A DNA stretch of 64,000 bases. Source: Conchocele bisecta. Its lineage: Eukaryota; Mollusca; Bivalvia; Lucinida; Thyasiridae. The notes below the pieces were generated by a model. It was given only the letters and a program-made list of their open reading frames with translations, did not search any database and was not told the DNA's origin. Shown here in pieces: positions 12,896-25,190 of the stretch. The position numbers were made by a program, and so were the translations under genes. The number at the start of each line of letters is the position of its first letter. The first letter of the stretch is position 1. The stretch covers positions 76,550,297-76,614,296 of the forward strand of contig CM055278.1 in NCBI GenBank assembly GCA_029237695.1, given 5' to 3'.

Positions 12896-13568
12896 TATAG
12901 GTATGTTCATTAGGTATGTTGTGAGGGAATAGTTCCGCATCATTAAAAGAAGGTTCCAAGTGCGTTTCATTTCCAAGTATGACATCAGGTTCCAGGCTTG
13001 ATATAATATGGTGAAGTTCCATTTTCTTATTACGTATACTTTGAAAGTTAACAATTAATATGTTAAAGTTAGATGCATTCACAGCGGGTGCGCTGATGCT
13101 ATTCAATGATTGTTCAGTCGTACGAGAAGATACGTTATTCGGTCCATCAAACGATAATGAAGAAGACATGTCCGGATCAGTTATTATACTGTCACCGTGG
13201 GAAGATACCTTTGAAATATCCATCCTGCTATCGACTAGTTGTGGCGGGCTTGGCCTAAGAGGCGTAGATATATTCGGGACATTACAAGGCGACTGGTCAA
13301 GTGTATTAAACTGGTTAATGCTTTCAAACGATGAAAGTTCAAGGCAGTGTGTAGTAGAGATATTTGGGATTCCACATTTCAGACAGATCCATGTAAGGCT
13401 CGTTTTACCATAAAGGCTATATAAACTGGCAGAAATGTTGGTGCACTTGGTGTGAAACCATATGTCACATCCATCACATTGTAGGGCTTTTGCGTTCCAA
13501 GCTACATTTTTGTCACACACGCCGCACGGAAATCTAGTGGGTCCCGGTTGGACCTCACATCGCCACAT
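12880..13568 (-). pseudogene. LINE ORF: PHD-type zinc finger and start of endonuclease
   Basis: Residues 1-75 carry a PHD-like pattern: CGVC, then CDGCDIWFH, HTKC and WICLKC. A Ser-rich linker follows. Then NFNILIVNFQSIRNKKMELH begins the endonuclease fold, with ILGNETHLEP (the catalytic Glu region). PHD fingers at this position are known in some CR1-like LINEs. The frame stops at 12876 and the endonuclease continues in another frame from about 12895 (KKGGGGVIILVK), so a single-base shift separates them. The likely start is the Met at 13568. Confidence 0.8.
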
Positions 13569-14092
13569 TGCATAATCAGGATGTACATCAACAACACAGA
13601 AGAGTGTTTGCAGTTTATTTTCATTTTTTGGCTGGTTCTGTTGCTCACTGCTAAGCTAGTCTGGAAATTCATCAATGCACAAGGCTTACTACAGTTTTCA
13701 AGGTGATATGGAGACTTGGAATTTAGTTCGTTGTTCGATGGCTGAGGTTGATAAAAAATATTCAGAATAATGATGGCATTCACTAAGAACAAAATGTAAA
13801 CATTGGCTGAAGACGTCATGCTTCCTGGTACTTCCGGTCTGCCCGGGCGGCTGCGCAATCGAGTCCAAGTAAGAATGGTGGGTGGGGAACGGAAACAATT
13901 TCAAATGGGAATATTGAGTAAGTTGCGATGGCTGGCGATTTCGCGTCGGCGTCCAGACGTTCTCCAGTAGATATTCGACTATTGTGACGAAAGAATAGGA
14001 TCAAAATCACCAAATTAAGAGAGAAATAAATCAAAATATCGAGACCACGTTGAAGACACATTCACACTCCGCGCATGCGCACTCCAAGTGGG

Positions 14093-17000
14093 TAGGAGGT
14101 CTGACGACGGTCATGTATACGGATGCTGCCTATATGTCGTTATAATGTGAGGGATGTTGTCTTTATGTCGCTATAAGAGGTCTGACGACGGTGATGTATA
14201 CAGATGCTGCCTATATGTCGTTATAAGTTTTGGGATGTTGTCTGCATGTCGCTATAGGAGGTCTGACGACGGTGATGTATACGGATGTTGTTTATATGTC
14301 GTTATAAGTTTAGGGATGTTGTCTACATGTCGCTATAGGAGGTCTGACGACGGTCTGACGACGGTGATGTATACGTATGTTGTCTATATGTCGTTATAGG
14401 AGGTCTGACGACGGTGATGTGCACGGATGTTGTCTATATGTCGTTATAGGAGGTTTAACGACGGTGATGTATACGGATGCTGCCTATGTGTCGTTATAAG
14501 GTTAGGGATGTTGTCTACATGTCGCTATAGGAGGTCTGACGACAGTCTGACGACGGTGATGTACACGGATGCTGTATATATGTCGTTATAGGAGGTCTGA
14601 CAACGGTTATGTATACGGATGTTGTCTATATGTCGTTATAGGAGGTCTGACGACGGTGACGTATACGGATGTTGGCTATATGTCGTTATAGTAGGTCTGA
14701 CGACGGTGATGTAGACGGATGTTGTCTATATGTCGTTGAAAGGTTATGGATGTTGTCCACATGTCGCTATAGGAGGTCTGACGGTGGTGATGTATACAGA
14801 TGTTGTCTATATGTCGTTATAGGAGGTCTAACGACGGTGATGTATACAGATGCTGCATATATGTCGTTATAAGGTTAGGGATGTTGTCCACATGTCGTTA
14901 TAGGAGGTCTGACGACGGTGATGTATACGGATGTTGTTTATATGTCGCTATAAGTTTAGGGATGTTGTCTACATGTCGCTATAGGAGGTCTGACGACGGT
15001 GATGTATACGTATGTTGTCTACATGTCGTTATAGGAGGTCTGACGAAGGTGATGTATACATATGTTGTCTTTATGTCGCTATAGGAGGTCTGACGACGGT
15101 GATGTATACGGATGTTGTCTAAATGTTGTTATAGGAGGTCTGACGACGGTGATGTATACGGATGCTGGCTATATGTCGCTATAAGGTTAGGGATGTTGTC
15201 CACATGTCGTTATAGGAAGTCTGACGACGGTGATGTATACGGATGTTGTCTATATGTCGTTATAGGAGGTCTGACGACGGTGATGTATACGGATGCTGCC
15301 TATATGTCGTTATAAGGTTAGGGATGTTGTCTACATGTCGTTATAGGAGGTCTGACGATGGTGATGTATACGGATGCTGCCTATATATCGTTATAAGGTT
15401 AGGGATGTTGTCTACATGTCGCTATAGGAGGTCTGACGACGGTCTGACGAAGTTGATGTATACATATGTTGTCTTTATGTCGCTATAGGAGGTCTGACGA
15501 CTGTGATGTATACGGATGCTCCCTATATATCGTTATAAGGTTAGGGATGTTGTCTACATGTCGTTATAGGAGGTCTGACGACGGTGATGTATACGGATGC
15601 TGCCTATATGTCGTTATAAGGTTAGGGATGTTGTCTACATGTCGTTATAGGAGGTCTGATGGCGGTGATGTATACGGATGCTGCCTATGTGTCGTTATAA
15701 GTAGAAGGATGTTGTCTACATGTCGCTATAGGAGGTCTGACGACGGTGATGTATAAATATGTTGTCTTTATGTCGCTATAGGAGGTCTGACGACGGTGAT
15801 GTATAAATATGTTGTCTTTATGTCGTTTTATGTCGTTATAGGAGGTCTGACAACGGTTATGTGTACGGATGTTGTCTATATCCCGTTTTAGGAGGTCTGA
15901 CGACGGTGACGTATACGGATGTTGGCTATATGTCTTTATAGGAGGCCTGACGACGGTGATGTAGACGGATGTTGTCTATATGTCGTTTATAGGTTGGGGT
16001 CTGACGACGGTTTGATGTATCGGATGCTGCCCTATAAGTCGCTATAAGGTTATGATGTTGTCTACATTTCGTTTATAGGAGGTCTGACGACGGGTGAGGA
16101 TACGGATGTTTAAATATATGTTCGTTTTATAGGATGTCTGACGACGGTGAGGTAAATACTGATTTTGTCAATATGTCGTTATATGAGGGTCTGACGACGG
16201 TGATGTATAGATAGTTGTCTTTATGTCGTTATAAGAGTCTGACGACGGTGATGTATAACACATGTTGTCTTTATGTCGTTATATGAGGTCTGACGACGGT
16301 GATGTATACATATTTGTCTTTATGTCGTTATAAATGAGGTCTGACGACGTGATGTATACGGATGCTTGCTATATGTCGTTTATAAGGTTATGGATGTGGT
16401 CTACAAGTCGTTCTAGGAGGTCTGACGATGGTGATGTATACGGATGCTGACTATATGTCGTTATAAGGTTAGGGATGTTGTCTACATGTCGTTATGAGGT
16501 CTGACGACGGTGATGTTAATACTTATGCTGGACTATATGTCCGTTATAAGGTTAGGGAGTTGTCTACATGTCGTTATAGGAGGTCTGACGACGGTCTGAC
16601 GACGGTGATATACGTAGTTGTTTGTGATAAAGTCGCTATATGAGGTCTGACGACGTGATGAATACGGGATGTTTGATTTTTTATATGTAGTTATAGGAGG
16701 TCTGACGACGGTGACGGTATACGGATTGATCTATAAATTTTCGCTATAAGGAGGTCTGACGATCGACGGTGAGGTATACGGATGTTGTCTATATGTCGTT
16801 ATAGGAGGTCTGACGACGGTGATGTACACGGATGCTGTATATATGTCGTTATAGGAGGTCTGACGACGTGAAGTATACGGTGTTGTCCTATATATCATAA
16901 AGGAGGTCCCTAAACGGTGGTGAATGTCACGGATGTTGTCTATATGTCGTTATATGAGGTCTGACGACGGTGATGTATACATATGTTGTATGTATGTCGC

Positions 17001-20000
17001 ATAGGAGGTCTGACGACGGTGATGTATACGGATGCTGCCCTATATGTCGTTATAAAGGTTATTATAAGTTGTCTACATGTCGTCATAGGAATTCTGAAGA
17101 TGGTGATGTATACGGATGCTGACTATATGTCGTTATAAGGTTATGGATGTTGTCTACATGTCGTTATGGAAGTCTGACGACGGTGAAGTATACGGATGCT
17201 GACTTATAATGTCGTTATAAATTTTAGGTATGTTTGTCTACATGTCGTTATGGAGGTCTGACGACGGTGATGTATACGAATGCCGACTATATTCGTTTAT
17301 AAATGTTAGGAGTGTCTACAGTCGCTATATGATTTATATGTATGTTGTATATATGTTGTTATAGGAGGTCTGACGACGGTTATGTAACGGATTTGTCTTT
17401 ATGTCGCTATAGATGTCCCTGACGACGCGATGTACATGGATGTTGTATATATGTCGTTATAGGAGGTCTGACGACGGTGATGTATACGATGTTGTCTATA
17501 TATCGTATAGGAGGTCATGACGACGGTGGATGTATACGATGTAGTCTATATGTCGTTATAGGAGGTCTGACGACGGTGATGTACAATCGGATTCTGTACT
17601 ATAAAGTCGTTATAGGAGTCCCCTGACGACGGTGATGTATACGGATGTTTGTCTAAATGGTCGTTTATAGAAGTCTGACGATGGTGATGTATACGGATGT
17701 TGTCTATATCCGTTATAGGAGTCTGACGACGGTGATGTATAACGGATGTTTTCTATAAATTTGTTATAGGAGGTCTGACGACGGTGATGCATAAACGGAT
17801 ATTGTCTATAGTCATTATAGGAGGTCTGACGACGGTGAGGTATACGGGTGTTGTATATATGTCGTTATAGGAGGTCTGACGACGGTGAGGGATACGGATT
17901 TTGTCAAAATAAAGTCGTTTATAGAGGTCTAGGACGGTGGAGTACACGAATGTTGTCTATATGTCGTTATATAGTCTGACGACGGTGATGTATACATATA
18001 TTTGTCTTTATGTCCCTTTATATGAGGTCTGACGACGTGATGTATACATATTTTGTTTTCCCAATTGTCGTTATATGAGATCTAACACGTGATGTATCAA
18101 TATTTTTTGTCTTTATGTCGTCATATGAGGTCTGACGACGGTGATGTATACATATGTTTGTCTTTATGTGTTATAGGAGGTCTGACGACGGTGATGTATA
18201 CATATGTTGTCTTTATGTCGTTTTTATGAGGTCTGACGACGGTGATGTATACGGATGCTGCCTATATGTCGTATAAGGTTATGGATGTTGTCTACATGTC
18301 GTTATAGGAGGTCTGACGATGGTGATGTATACGGATGCTGACTATATGTCGTTATAAGGTTAGGGATGTTGTCTACATGTCGTTATGGAAGTCTGACGAC
18401 GGTGAGTATACGGATGCTGACTATATGTCGTTATAAGGTTTAGGGATGTTGTCTACATGTCGTTATAGGAGGTCTGACGACGGTCTGATGACGGTGATGT
18501 ATACGTATGTTGTCTATATGTCGCTATATGAGGTCTGACGACGGTGATGTATACGGATGATGTTTTTATAAGTCGTTATAGGAGGTCTGACGACGGTGAT
18601 GTATACATATGTGTATGTATGTCGCATAGGAGGTCTGACGACGGTGATGTATACGGATTCTGCCCTATATGTCGTTATAAGGTTATGGATATTGTCTACA
18701 TGTCGTTATAGGAGGTCTGAAGATGGTGATGTATACAGATGCTGACTATATGGGGGGGTGTCGTTTTATAGAGTTTAGATGTTGTCTACATGTCGTTATG
18801 GTGTCTGACGACAGTGATGTATACTGAATGCTGACTGTATGTCGTTATAAGGTTAGGGATGTTGTCTACATGTCGCTATATGTATACGTATGTTGTACAT
18901 ATGTTGTTATAGGAGGTCTGACGACGGTTATGTATACGGATGTTGTCTTTATGTCGCTATAGGATGTCTGACGACGGCGATGTACATGAATGTTGTCTAT
19001 ATGTCGTTATAGGAGGTCTGACGACGGTGATGTATACGGATGCTGGCTATATGTCGTTATAAGGTTATGGATGTTGTCTACATGTCGTTCTAGGAGGTCT
19101 GACGATGGTGATGTATACGGATGCTGACTATATGTCGTTATAAGGTTAGGGATGTTGTCTACATGTCGTTATGGAGGTCTGACGACGGTGATGTATACGG
19201 ATGCTGACTATATGTCGTTATAAGGTTACGGATGTTGTCTACATGTCGTTATAGGAGGTCTGACGACGGTCTGACGACGGTGATGTATACGTATGTTGTG
19301 TATATGTCGCTATATGAGGTCTGACGACGGTGATGTATACGGATGTTGTTTATATGTAGTTATAGGAGGTCTGACGACGGTGACGTATACGGATGTTGTC
19401 TATATGTCGCTATAGGAGGTCTGACGATCGACGGTGAGGTATACGGATGTTGTCTATATGTCGTTATAGGAGGTCTGACGACGGTGATGTACACGGATGC
19501 TGTATATATGTCGTTATAGGAGGTCTGACGACGGTGATGTATACGGATGTTGTCTATATATCATTAAAGGAGGTCTAACGGTGGTGATGTGCACGGATGT
19601 TGTCTATATGTCGTTATATGAGGTCTGACGACGGTGATGTATACATATGTTGTATGTATGTCGCATAGGAGGTCTGACGACGGTGATGTATACGGATGCT
19701 GCCTATATGTCGTTATAAGGTTATAGATGTTGTCTACATGTCGTCATAGGAATTCTGAAGATGGTGATGTATACGGATGCTGACTATATGTCGTTATAAG
19801 GTTATGGATGTTGTCTACATGTCGTTATGGAAGTCTGACGACGGTGATGTATACGGATGCTGACTATATGTCGTTATAAGGTTAGGGATGTTGTCTACAT
19901 GTCGTTATGGAGGTCTGACGACGGTGATGTATACGAATGCCGACTATATGTCGTTATATGGTTAGGGATGTTGTCTACATGTCGCTATATGTATATGTAT

Positions 20001-23000
20001 GTTGTATATATGTTGTTATAGGAGGTCTGACGACGGTTATGTATACGGATTTGTGTTTATGTCGCTATAGGATGTCTGACGACGGCGATGTACATGGATG
20101 TTGTATATATGTCGTTATAGGAGGTCTGACGACGGTGATGTATACGTATGTTGTCTGTATATCGCTATAGGAGGTCTGACGACGGTGATGTATACGGATG
20201 TTGTCTATATGTCGTCATAGGAGGTCTGACGACGGTGATGTATACGGATGTTGTCTATATGTCGTTATAGGAGGTCTGACGACGGTGATGTACACGGATG
20301 CTGTCTATATGTCGTTATAGGAGGTCTGAGGACGGTGATGTATACGGATGTTGTCTATATGTCGTTATAGGAGGTCTGGCGACGGTGATGTACACGGATG
20401 TTGTCTATATGTCGTTATAGGAGGTCTGTCGACGGTGATGTATACGATGTTGACTGTATGTCGCATAGGAGGTCTGACGACGGTGAGGTATACGGATGTT
20501 GTATATATGTCGCTATAGGAGGTCTGACGACGGTGAGGTATACGGATTTTGTCAATATGTCGTTATAGGAGGTCTGACGACGGTGATGTATACATATGTT
20601 GTCTTTATGTCGTTATATGAGGTCTGACGACGGTGATGTATACATACGTTCTCTTTATGTCGTTATATGATGTCTGACGACGGTGATGTATATATATGTT
20701 GTCTTTATGTTGTTATAGGAGGTCTGACGACGTTGATGTATACATAGTTGTCTTTATGTCGTTATATGAGTCTGACGATGGTGATGTATACGGATGCTGA
20801 CTATATGTCGTTATAAGGTTAGGGATGTTGTCTACATGTCGTTATGGAGGTCTGACGACGGTAATGTATACGGATGCTGACTATATGTCGTTATAAGGTT
20901 AGGGATGTTGTCTACATGTCGTTATAGGAGGTCTGACGACGGTCTGACGACGGTGATGTATACGTATGTTGTCTATATGTCGCTATAGGAGATCTGACGA
21001 CGGTGATGTATACGGATGTTGTTTATATGTCGTTATAGGAGGTCTGACGACGGTGACGTATACGGATGTTGTCTATATGTCGTTATAGGAGGTCTGACGA
21101 TGGTGATGTATACGGATGTTGTCTATATGTCGTTATAGGAGGTCTGACGACGGTGATGTATACGGATGTTGTCTATATGTCGTTATAGGAGGTCTGACGA
21201 CGGTGATGTATACGGATATTGTCTATATGTCATTATAGGAGGTCTGACGACGGTGAGGTATACGGGTGTTGTATATATGTCGTTATAGGAGGTCTGACGA
21301 CGGTGAGGTATACGGATTTTGTCAATATGTCGTTATAGGAGGTCTGAGGACGGTGGAGTACACGAATGTTGTCTATATGTCGTTATATTAGGTCTGACGA
21401 CGGTGATGTATACATATATTGTCTTTATGTCGTTATATGAGGTCTGACGACGGTGATGTATACATATGTTGTCCTTATGTCGTTATATGAGATCTAACGA
21501 CGGTGATGTATACATATTTTGTCTTTATGTCGTCATATGAGGTCTGACGACGGTGATGTATACATATGTTGTCTTTATGTTGTTATAGGAGGTCTGACGA
21601 CGGTGATGTATACATATGTTGTCTTTATGTCGTTTTATGAGGTCTGACGACGGTGATGTATACGGATGCTGCCTATATGTCGTTATAAGGTTATGGATGT
21701 TGTCTGCATGTCGTTATAGGAGGTCTGACGATGGTGATGTATACGGATGCTGACTATATGTCGTTATAAGGTTAGGGATGTTGTCTACATGTCGTTATGG
21801 AAGTCTGACGACGGTGATGTATACGGATGCTGACTATATGTCGTTATAAGGTTAGGGATGTTGTCTACATGTCGTTATAGGAGGTCTGACGACGGTCTGA
21901 TGACGGTGATGTATACGTATGTTGTCTATATGTCGCTATATGAGGTCTGACGACGGTGATGTATACGGATGTTGTTTATAAGTCGTTATAGGAGGTCTGA
22001 CGACGGTGATGTATACATATGTTGTATGTATGTCGCATAGGAGGTCTGACGACGGTGATGTATACGGATTCTGCCTATATGTCGTTATAAGGTTATGGAT
22101 GTTGTCTACATGTCGTTATAGGAGGTCTGAAGATGGTGATGTATACAGATGCTGACTATATGTCGTTATAAGGTTAGGGATGTTGTCTACATGTCGTTAT
22201 GGTGGTCTGACGACAGTGATGTATACGAATGCTGACTGTATGTCGTTATAAGGTTAGGGATGTTGTCTACATGTCGCTATATGTATACGTATGTTGTACA
22301 TATGTTGTTATAGGAGGTCTGACGACGGTTATGTATACGGATGTTGTCTTTATGTCGCTATAGGATGTCTGACGACGGCGATGTACATGAATGTTGTCTA
22401 TATGTCGTTATAGGAGGTCTGACGACGGTGATGTATACGTATGTTGTCTATATATCGCTATAGGAGGTCTGACGACGGTGATGTATACGGATGTTGTCTA
22501 TATGTCGTCATAGGAGGTCTGACGACGGTGATGTATACGGATGTTGTCTATATGTCGTTATAGGAGGTCTGACGACGGTGATGTACACGGATGCTGTCTA
22601 TATGTCGTTATAGGAGGTCTGAGGACGGTGATGTATACGGATGTTGTCTATATGTCGTTATAGGAGGTCTGGCGACGGTGATGTACACGGATGTTGTCTA
22701 TATGTCGTTATAGGAGGTCTGTCGACGGTGATGTATACGGATGTTGTCTGTATGTCGCTATAGGAGGTCTGACGACGGTGAGGTATACGGATGTTGTATA
22801 TATGTCGCTATAGGAGGTCTGACGACGGTGAGGTATACGGATTTTGTCAATATGTCGTTATAGGAGGTCTGACGACGGTGATGTATACATATGTTGTCTT
22901 TATGTCGTTATATGAGGTCTGACGACGGTGATGTATACATACGTTCTCTTTATGTCGTTATATGATGTCTGACGACGGTGATGTATATATATGTTGTCTT

Positions 23001-24332
23001 TATGTTGTTATAGGAGGTCTGACGACGTTGATGTATACATATGTTGTCTTTATGTCGTTATATGAGGTCTGACGATGGTGATGTATACGGATGCTGACTA
23101 TATGTCGTTATAAGGTTAGGGATGTTGTCTACATGTCGTTATGGAGGTCTGACGACGGTAATGTATACGGATGCTGACTATATGTCGTTATAAGGTTAGG
23201 GATGTTGTCTACATGTCGTTATAGGAGGTCTGACGACGGTCTGACGACGGTGATGTATACGTATGTTGTCTATATGTCGCTATAGGAGATCTGACGACGG
23301 TGATGTATACGGATGTTGTTTATACGTCGTTATAGGAGGTCTGACGACGGTGACGTATACGGATGTTGTCTATATGTCGCTATAGGAGGTCTGACGACGG
23401 TGAGGTATACGGATGTTGTCTATATGTCGTTATAGGAGGTCTGACGACGGTGATGTACACGGATGCTGTATATATGTCGTTATAGGAGTTCTGACGACGG
23501 TGAGGTATACGGATGTTGTCTATATATCATTATAGGAGGTCTGACGGCGGTGATGTGCACGGATGTTGTATGTATGTCATTATAGGAGGTCTCACGACGG
23601 TGATGTATACGGATGCTGCCTATATGTCGTTATAAGGTTAGGGATGTTGTCTACATGTCGTTATAGGAGGTCTGACGATGGTGATGTATACGGATTCTGA
23701 CTATATGTCGTTATAAGGTTAGGGATGTTGTCTACATGTCGTTATGGAGGTCTGACGACGGTGATGTATACGGATGCTGACTATATGTCGTTATAAGGTT
23801 AGGGATGTTGTCTACATGTCGCTATATGTATACGTATGTTGTCTATATGTTGTTATAGGAGGTCTGACGACGGCTATGTATACGGATGTTGTCTTTATGT
23901 CGCTATAGGATGTCTGACGACGGCGATGTACATGGATGGTGTCTATATGTCGTTATAGGAGGTCTGACGACGGTGATGTATACGTATGTTGTCTATATAT
24001 CGCTATAGGAGGTCTGACGACGGTGATGTATACGGATGTTGTCTATATGTCGTTATAGGACGTCTGACGACGGTGATGTACACGGATGCTGTCTATATGT
24101 CGTTATAGGAGGTCTGACGACGGTGATGTATACGGATGTTGTCTATATGTCGCTATAGGATGTCTGATGACGGTGTTGTATACGGATGTTTTCTATATGT
24201 CGTTATAGGAGGTCTGACGACGGTGATGTATACGGATGTTGTCTATATGTCGTTATAGGAGGTCTGACGACGGTGATGTATACGGATGTTGTCTATATGT
24301 CGTTATAGGATGTCTGTCATATGTCCTTATAG
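14093..24332 (+). repeat. exon-derived satellite, right block with composite and higher-order units
   Basis: About 10.2 kb of the same monomer family, roughly 200 or more units. Besides the 50-bp monomer there is a 31-nt derivative reading aggttagggatgttgtctac followed by atgtcgttata. It retains the second half of the monomer and often alternates with the full one, giving an 81-bp composite. A marker word, gtcgctatatgtata, recurs at about 17319, 18872, 19981, 22273 and 23819, so there are nested higher-order repeats of about 1.5 and 2.3 kb. The array ends exactly at exon B. The last acceptor (ccttatag before 24333) is the real one, and only after it does the exon run past position 35 (gtccagacggtc). 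Confidence 0.95.
15950..18870. other. low-quality segment of the satellite
   Basis: Monomers here carry frequent single-base insertions and deletions (tcgtttatag, gacgacgtgatg, a run of seven G at 18752), while neighbouring copies of the same higher-order unit at 19-23 kb are clean. For example, about 18260-18870 corresponds to about 21660-22270 with many indels. This is more likely uncorrected long-read sequence than real decay. Confidence 0.65.
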
Positions 24333-24413
24333 GAGGTCTGACGACGGTGATGTATACGGATGCTGTCCAGACGGTCATCATGCTGGTAGGGGCATTCTGT
24401 GTCTGCGGATACG
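24333..24413 (+). CDS. SLC5 (SGLT-like) cotransporter, exon B
   Basis: The 81-nt exon codes GLTTVMYTDAVQTVIMLVGA then FCVCGYG, following the split Gly from exon A. It is the SGLT GGL-x3-YTD-x-(V/L)QT-(V/F)-(I/V) segment. The Asp of YTD corresponds to Asp204 of human SGLT1, a residue linked to cation coupling. The acceptor is ccttatag and the donor g|gtaagt (phase 1). The first 35 nt are the source of the satellite filling the preceding intron. From nt 36 onward the exon is unique, which identifies it as the functional copy. Confidence 0.93.
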
Positions 24414-24713
24414 GTAAGTGGATTTACATTTCTAAGAATACAAGGTTATACAATAGAATACAATATAATTCGGAGTTCCAGTGTTATCCATTGCTAACGT
24501 CAACTATACAAGTAGTACGGTTTACAAAATATGTACAACTGCTTTCTCCTCAATCCTACATGAATTTAGCAATGTTCATGTACTCGTACACGTCATCTAT
24601 GTGTACGGTATCCGCTATAGTTGGGATAAACTACTGATTAAACTAAAATATGATGTCTATAATTAGCAGATAACTTCGTTGACTATTTCGTCGCAATCTC
24701 TTTTATTGAATAG

Positions 24714-24919
24714 GTTTTCATGCCATTGGTGGATACAGGAATCTGGAGAACAAATATTTCGATGCCATACCCACGGTCCGTGACGCCAACTCGACATGCG
24801 GTCTACCACGTGACGATGCGTTCCACCTGTTTCGTGACCCCGTAGATTCGGACAACCCCTGGCCTGGACTCGTGCTGCAGTCCTCCATAGGCTGTGTCTG
24901 GTACTGGTGCTGTGACCAG
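24714..24919 (+). CDS. SLC5 (SGLT-like) cotransporter, exon C
   Basis: It continues in phase from exon B with FHAIGGYRNLENKYFDAIPT, then an extracellular loop with STCGLPRDDAFHLFRDP (matching the loop Cys255 region of human SGLT1). Next come DNPWPGLVLQSS and GCVWYWCCDQ. The WYW triplet includes the positions of Tyr290/Trp291 in the human sugar-binding site, so sugar-type transport is plausible. The acceptor is gaatag and the donor cag|gtacag, phase 0. CCDQ replaces the more usual C(S/T)DQ. Confidence 0.93.
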
Positions 24920-24959
24920 GTACAGTAGTAGCAGCAGGGAGAGGGGAGGGAGTGATTTG

Positions 24960-25190
24960 ACTAATTATCAAAGAGCTTCGTGGCCCATCAAAGCCCCCAG
25001 CCCCCTTTCCGATTCGTTTTGCGGACCGGTGGGTGCTGGTGGCGGGACGGGGCTGGGCGAGCCTTAGGTGGTGGAGTACTTGGGAAAGGGGGCTAGTGGC
25101 CGGCGAGGGGGTTGGGGCGGGCCCTAGGGGGTATTTTGGGAACGGAGGGCTGGGGCGCGCGACGGAGACCGTAGCGTCCGGTGGCGGGTG
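24960..25190. other. G-rich intronic stretch
   Basis: The plus strand between about 25010 and 25190 has many GGG/GGGG runs in an otherwise AT-rich setting. It could form G-quadruplexes in the pre-mRNA, close behind the exon C donor. No coding sense is visible. Confidence 0.4.

Larger units (their letters stand above)
10059..14092 (-). mobile_element. CR1/Jockey-group LINE with PHD finger, nested in the satellite
   Basis: A non-LTR retrotransposon of about 4.0 kb on the minus strand: zinc finger, apurinic-like endonuclease, reverse transcriptase. The plus-strand left edge is (cttcaa)3, i.e. a (TTGAAG)n 3' tail on the element's own strand, as CR1/L2-type elements end in short tandem repeats. 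Both edges abut satellite monomers. The left flank ends ctata and the right flank resumes taggaggtctg, so at most a TA target duplication is visible. The frames are broken by about three single-base shifts (near 12880, 12510 and 10735). The 5' part at 13570-14092 carries a GC-rich, CpG-containing stretch that may be its promoter/UTR. Confidence 0.9.

Noticed and set aside
14154..15756. Repetitive open frames in the satellite (MLSTCRYRRSDDGDVYG...) as a repeat protein
   Set aside because: They are in a different frame from the exon-derived one, start and stop at monomer variation, and simply reflect the 81-bp composite length.
8659..24332. The regular 50-bp repeats as a CRISPR array
   Set aside because: Repeats are head-to-tail with no unique spacers, the genome is eukaryotic with GT-AG introns, and the monomer is explained by exon B.
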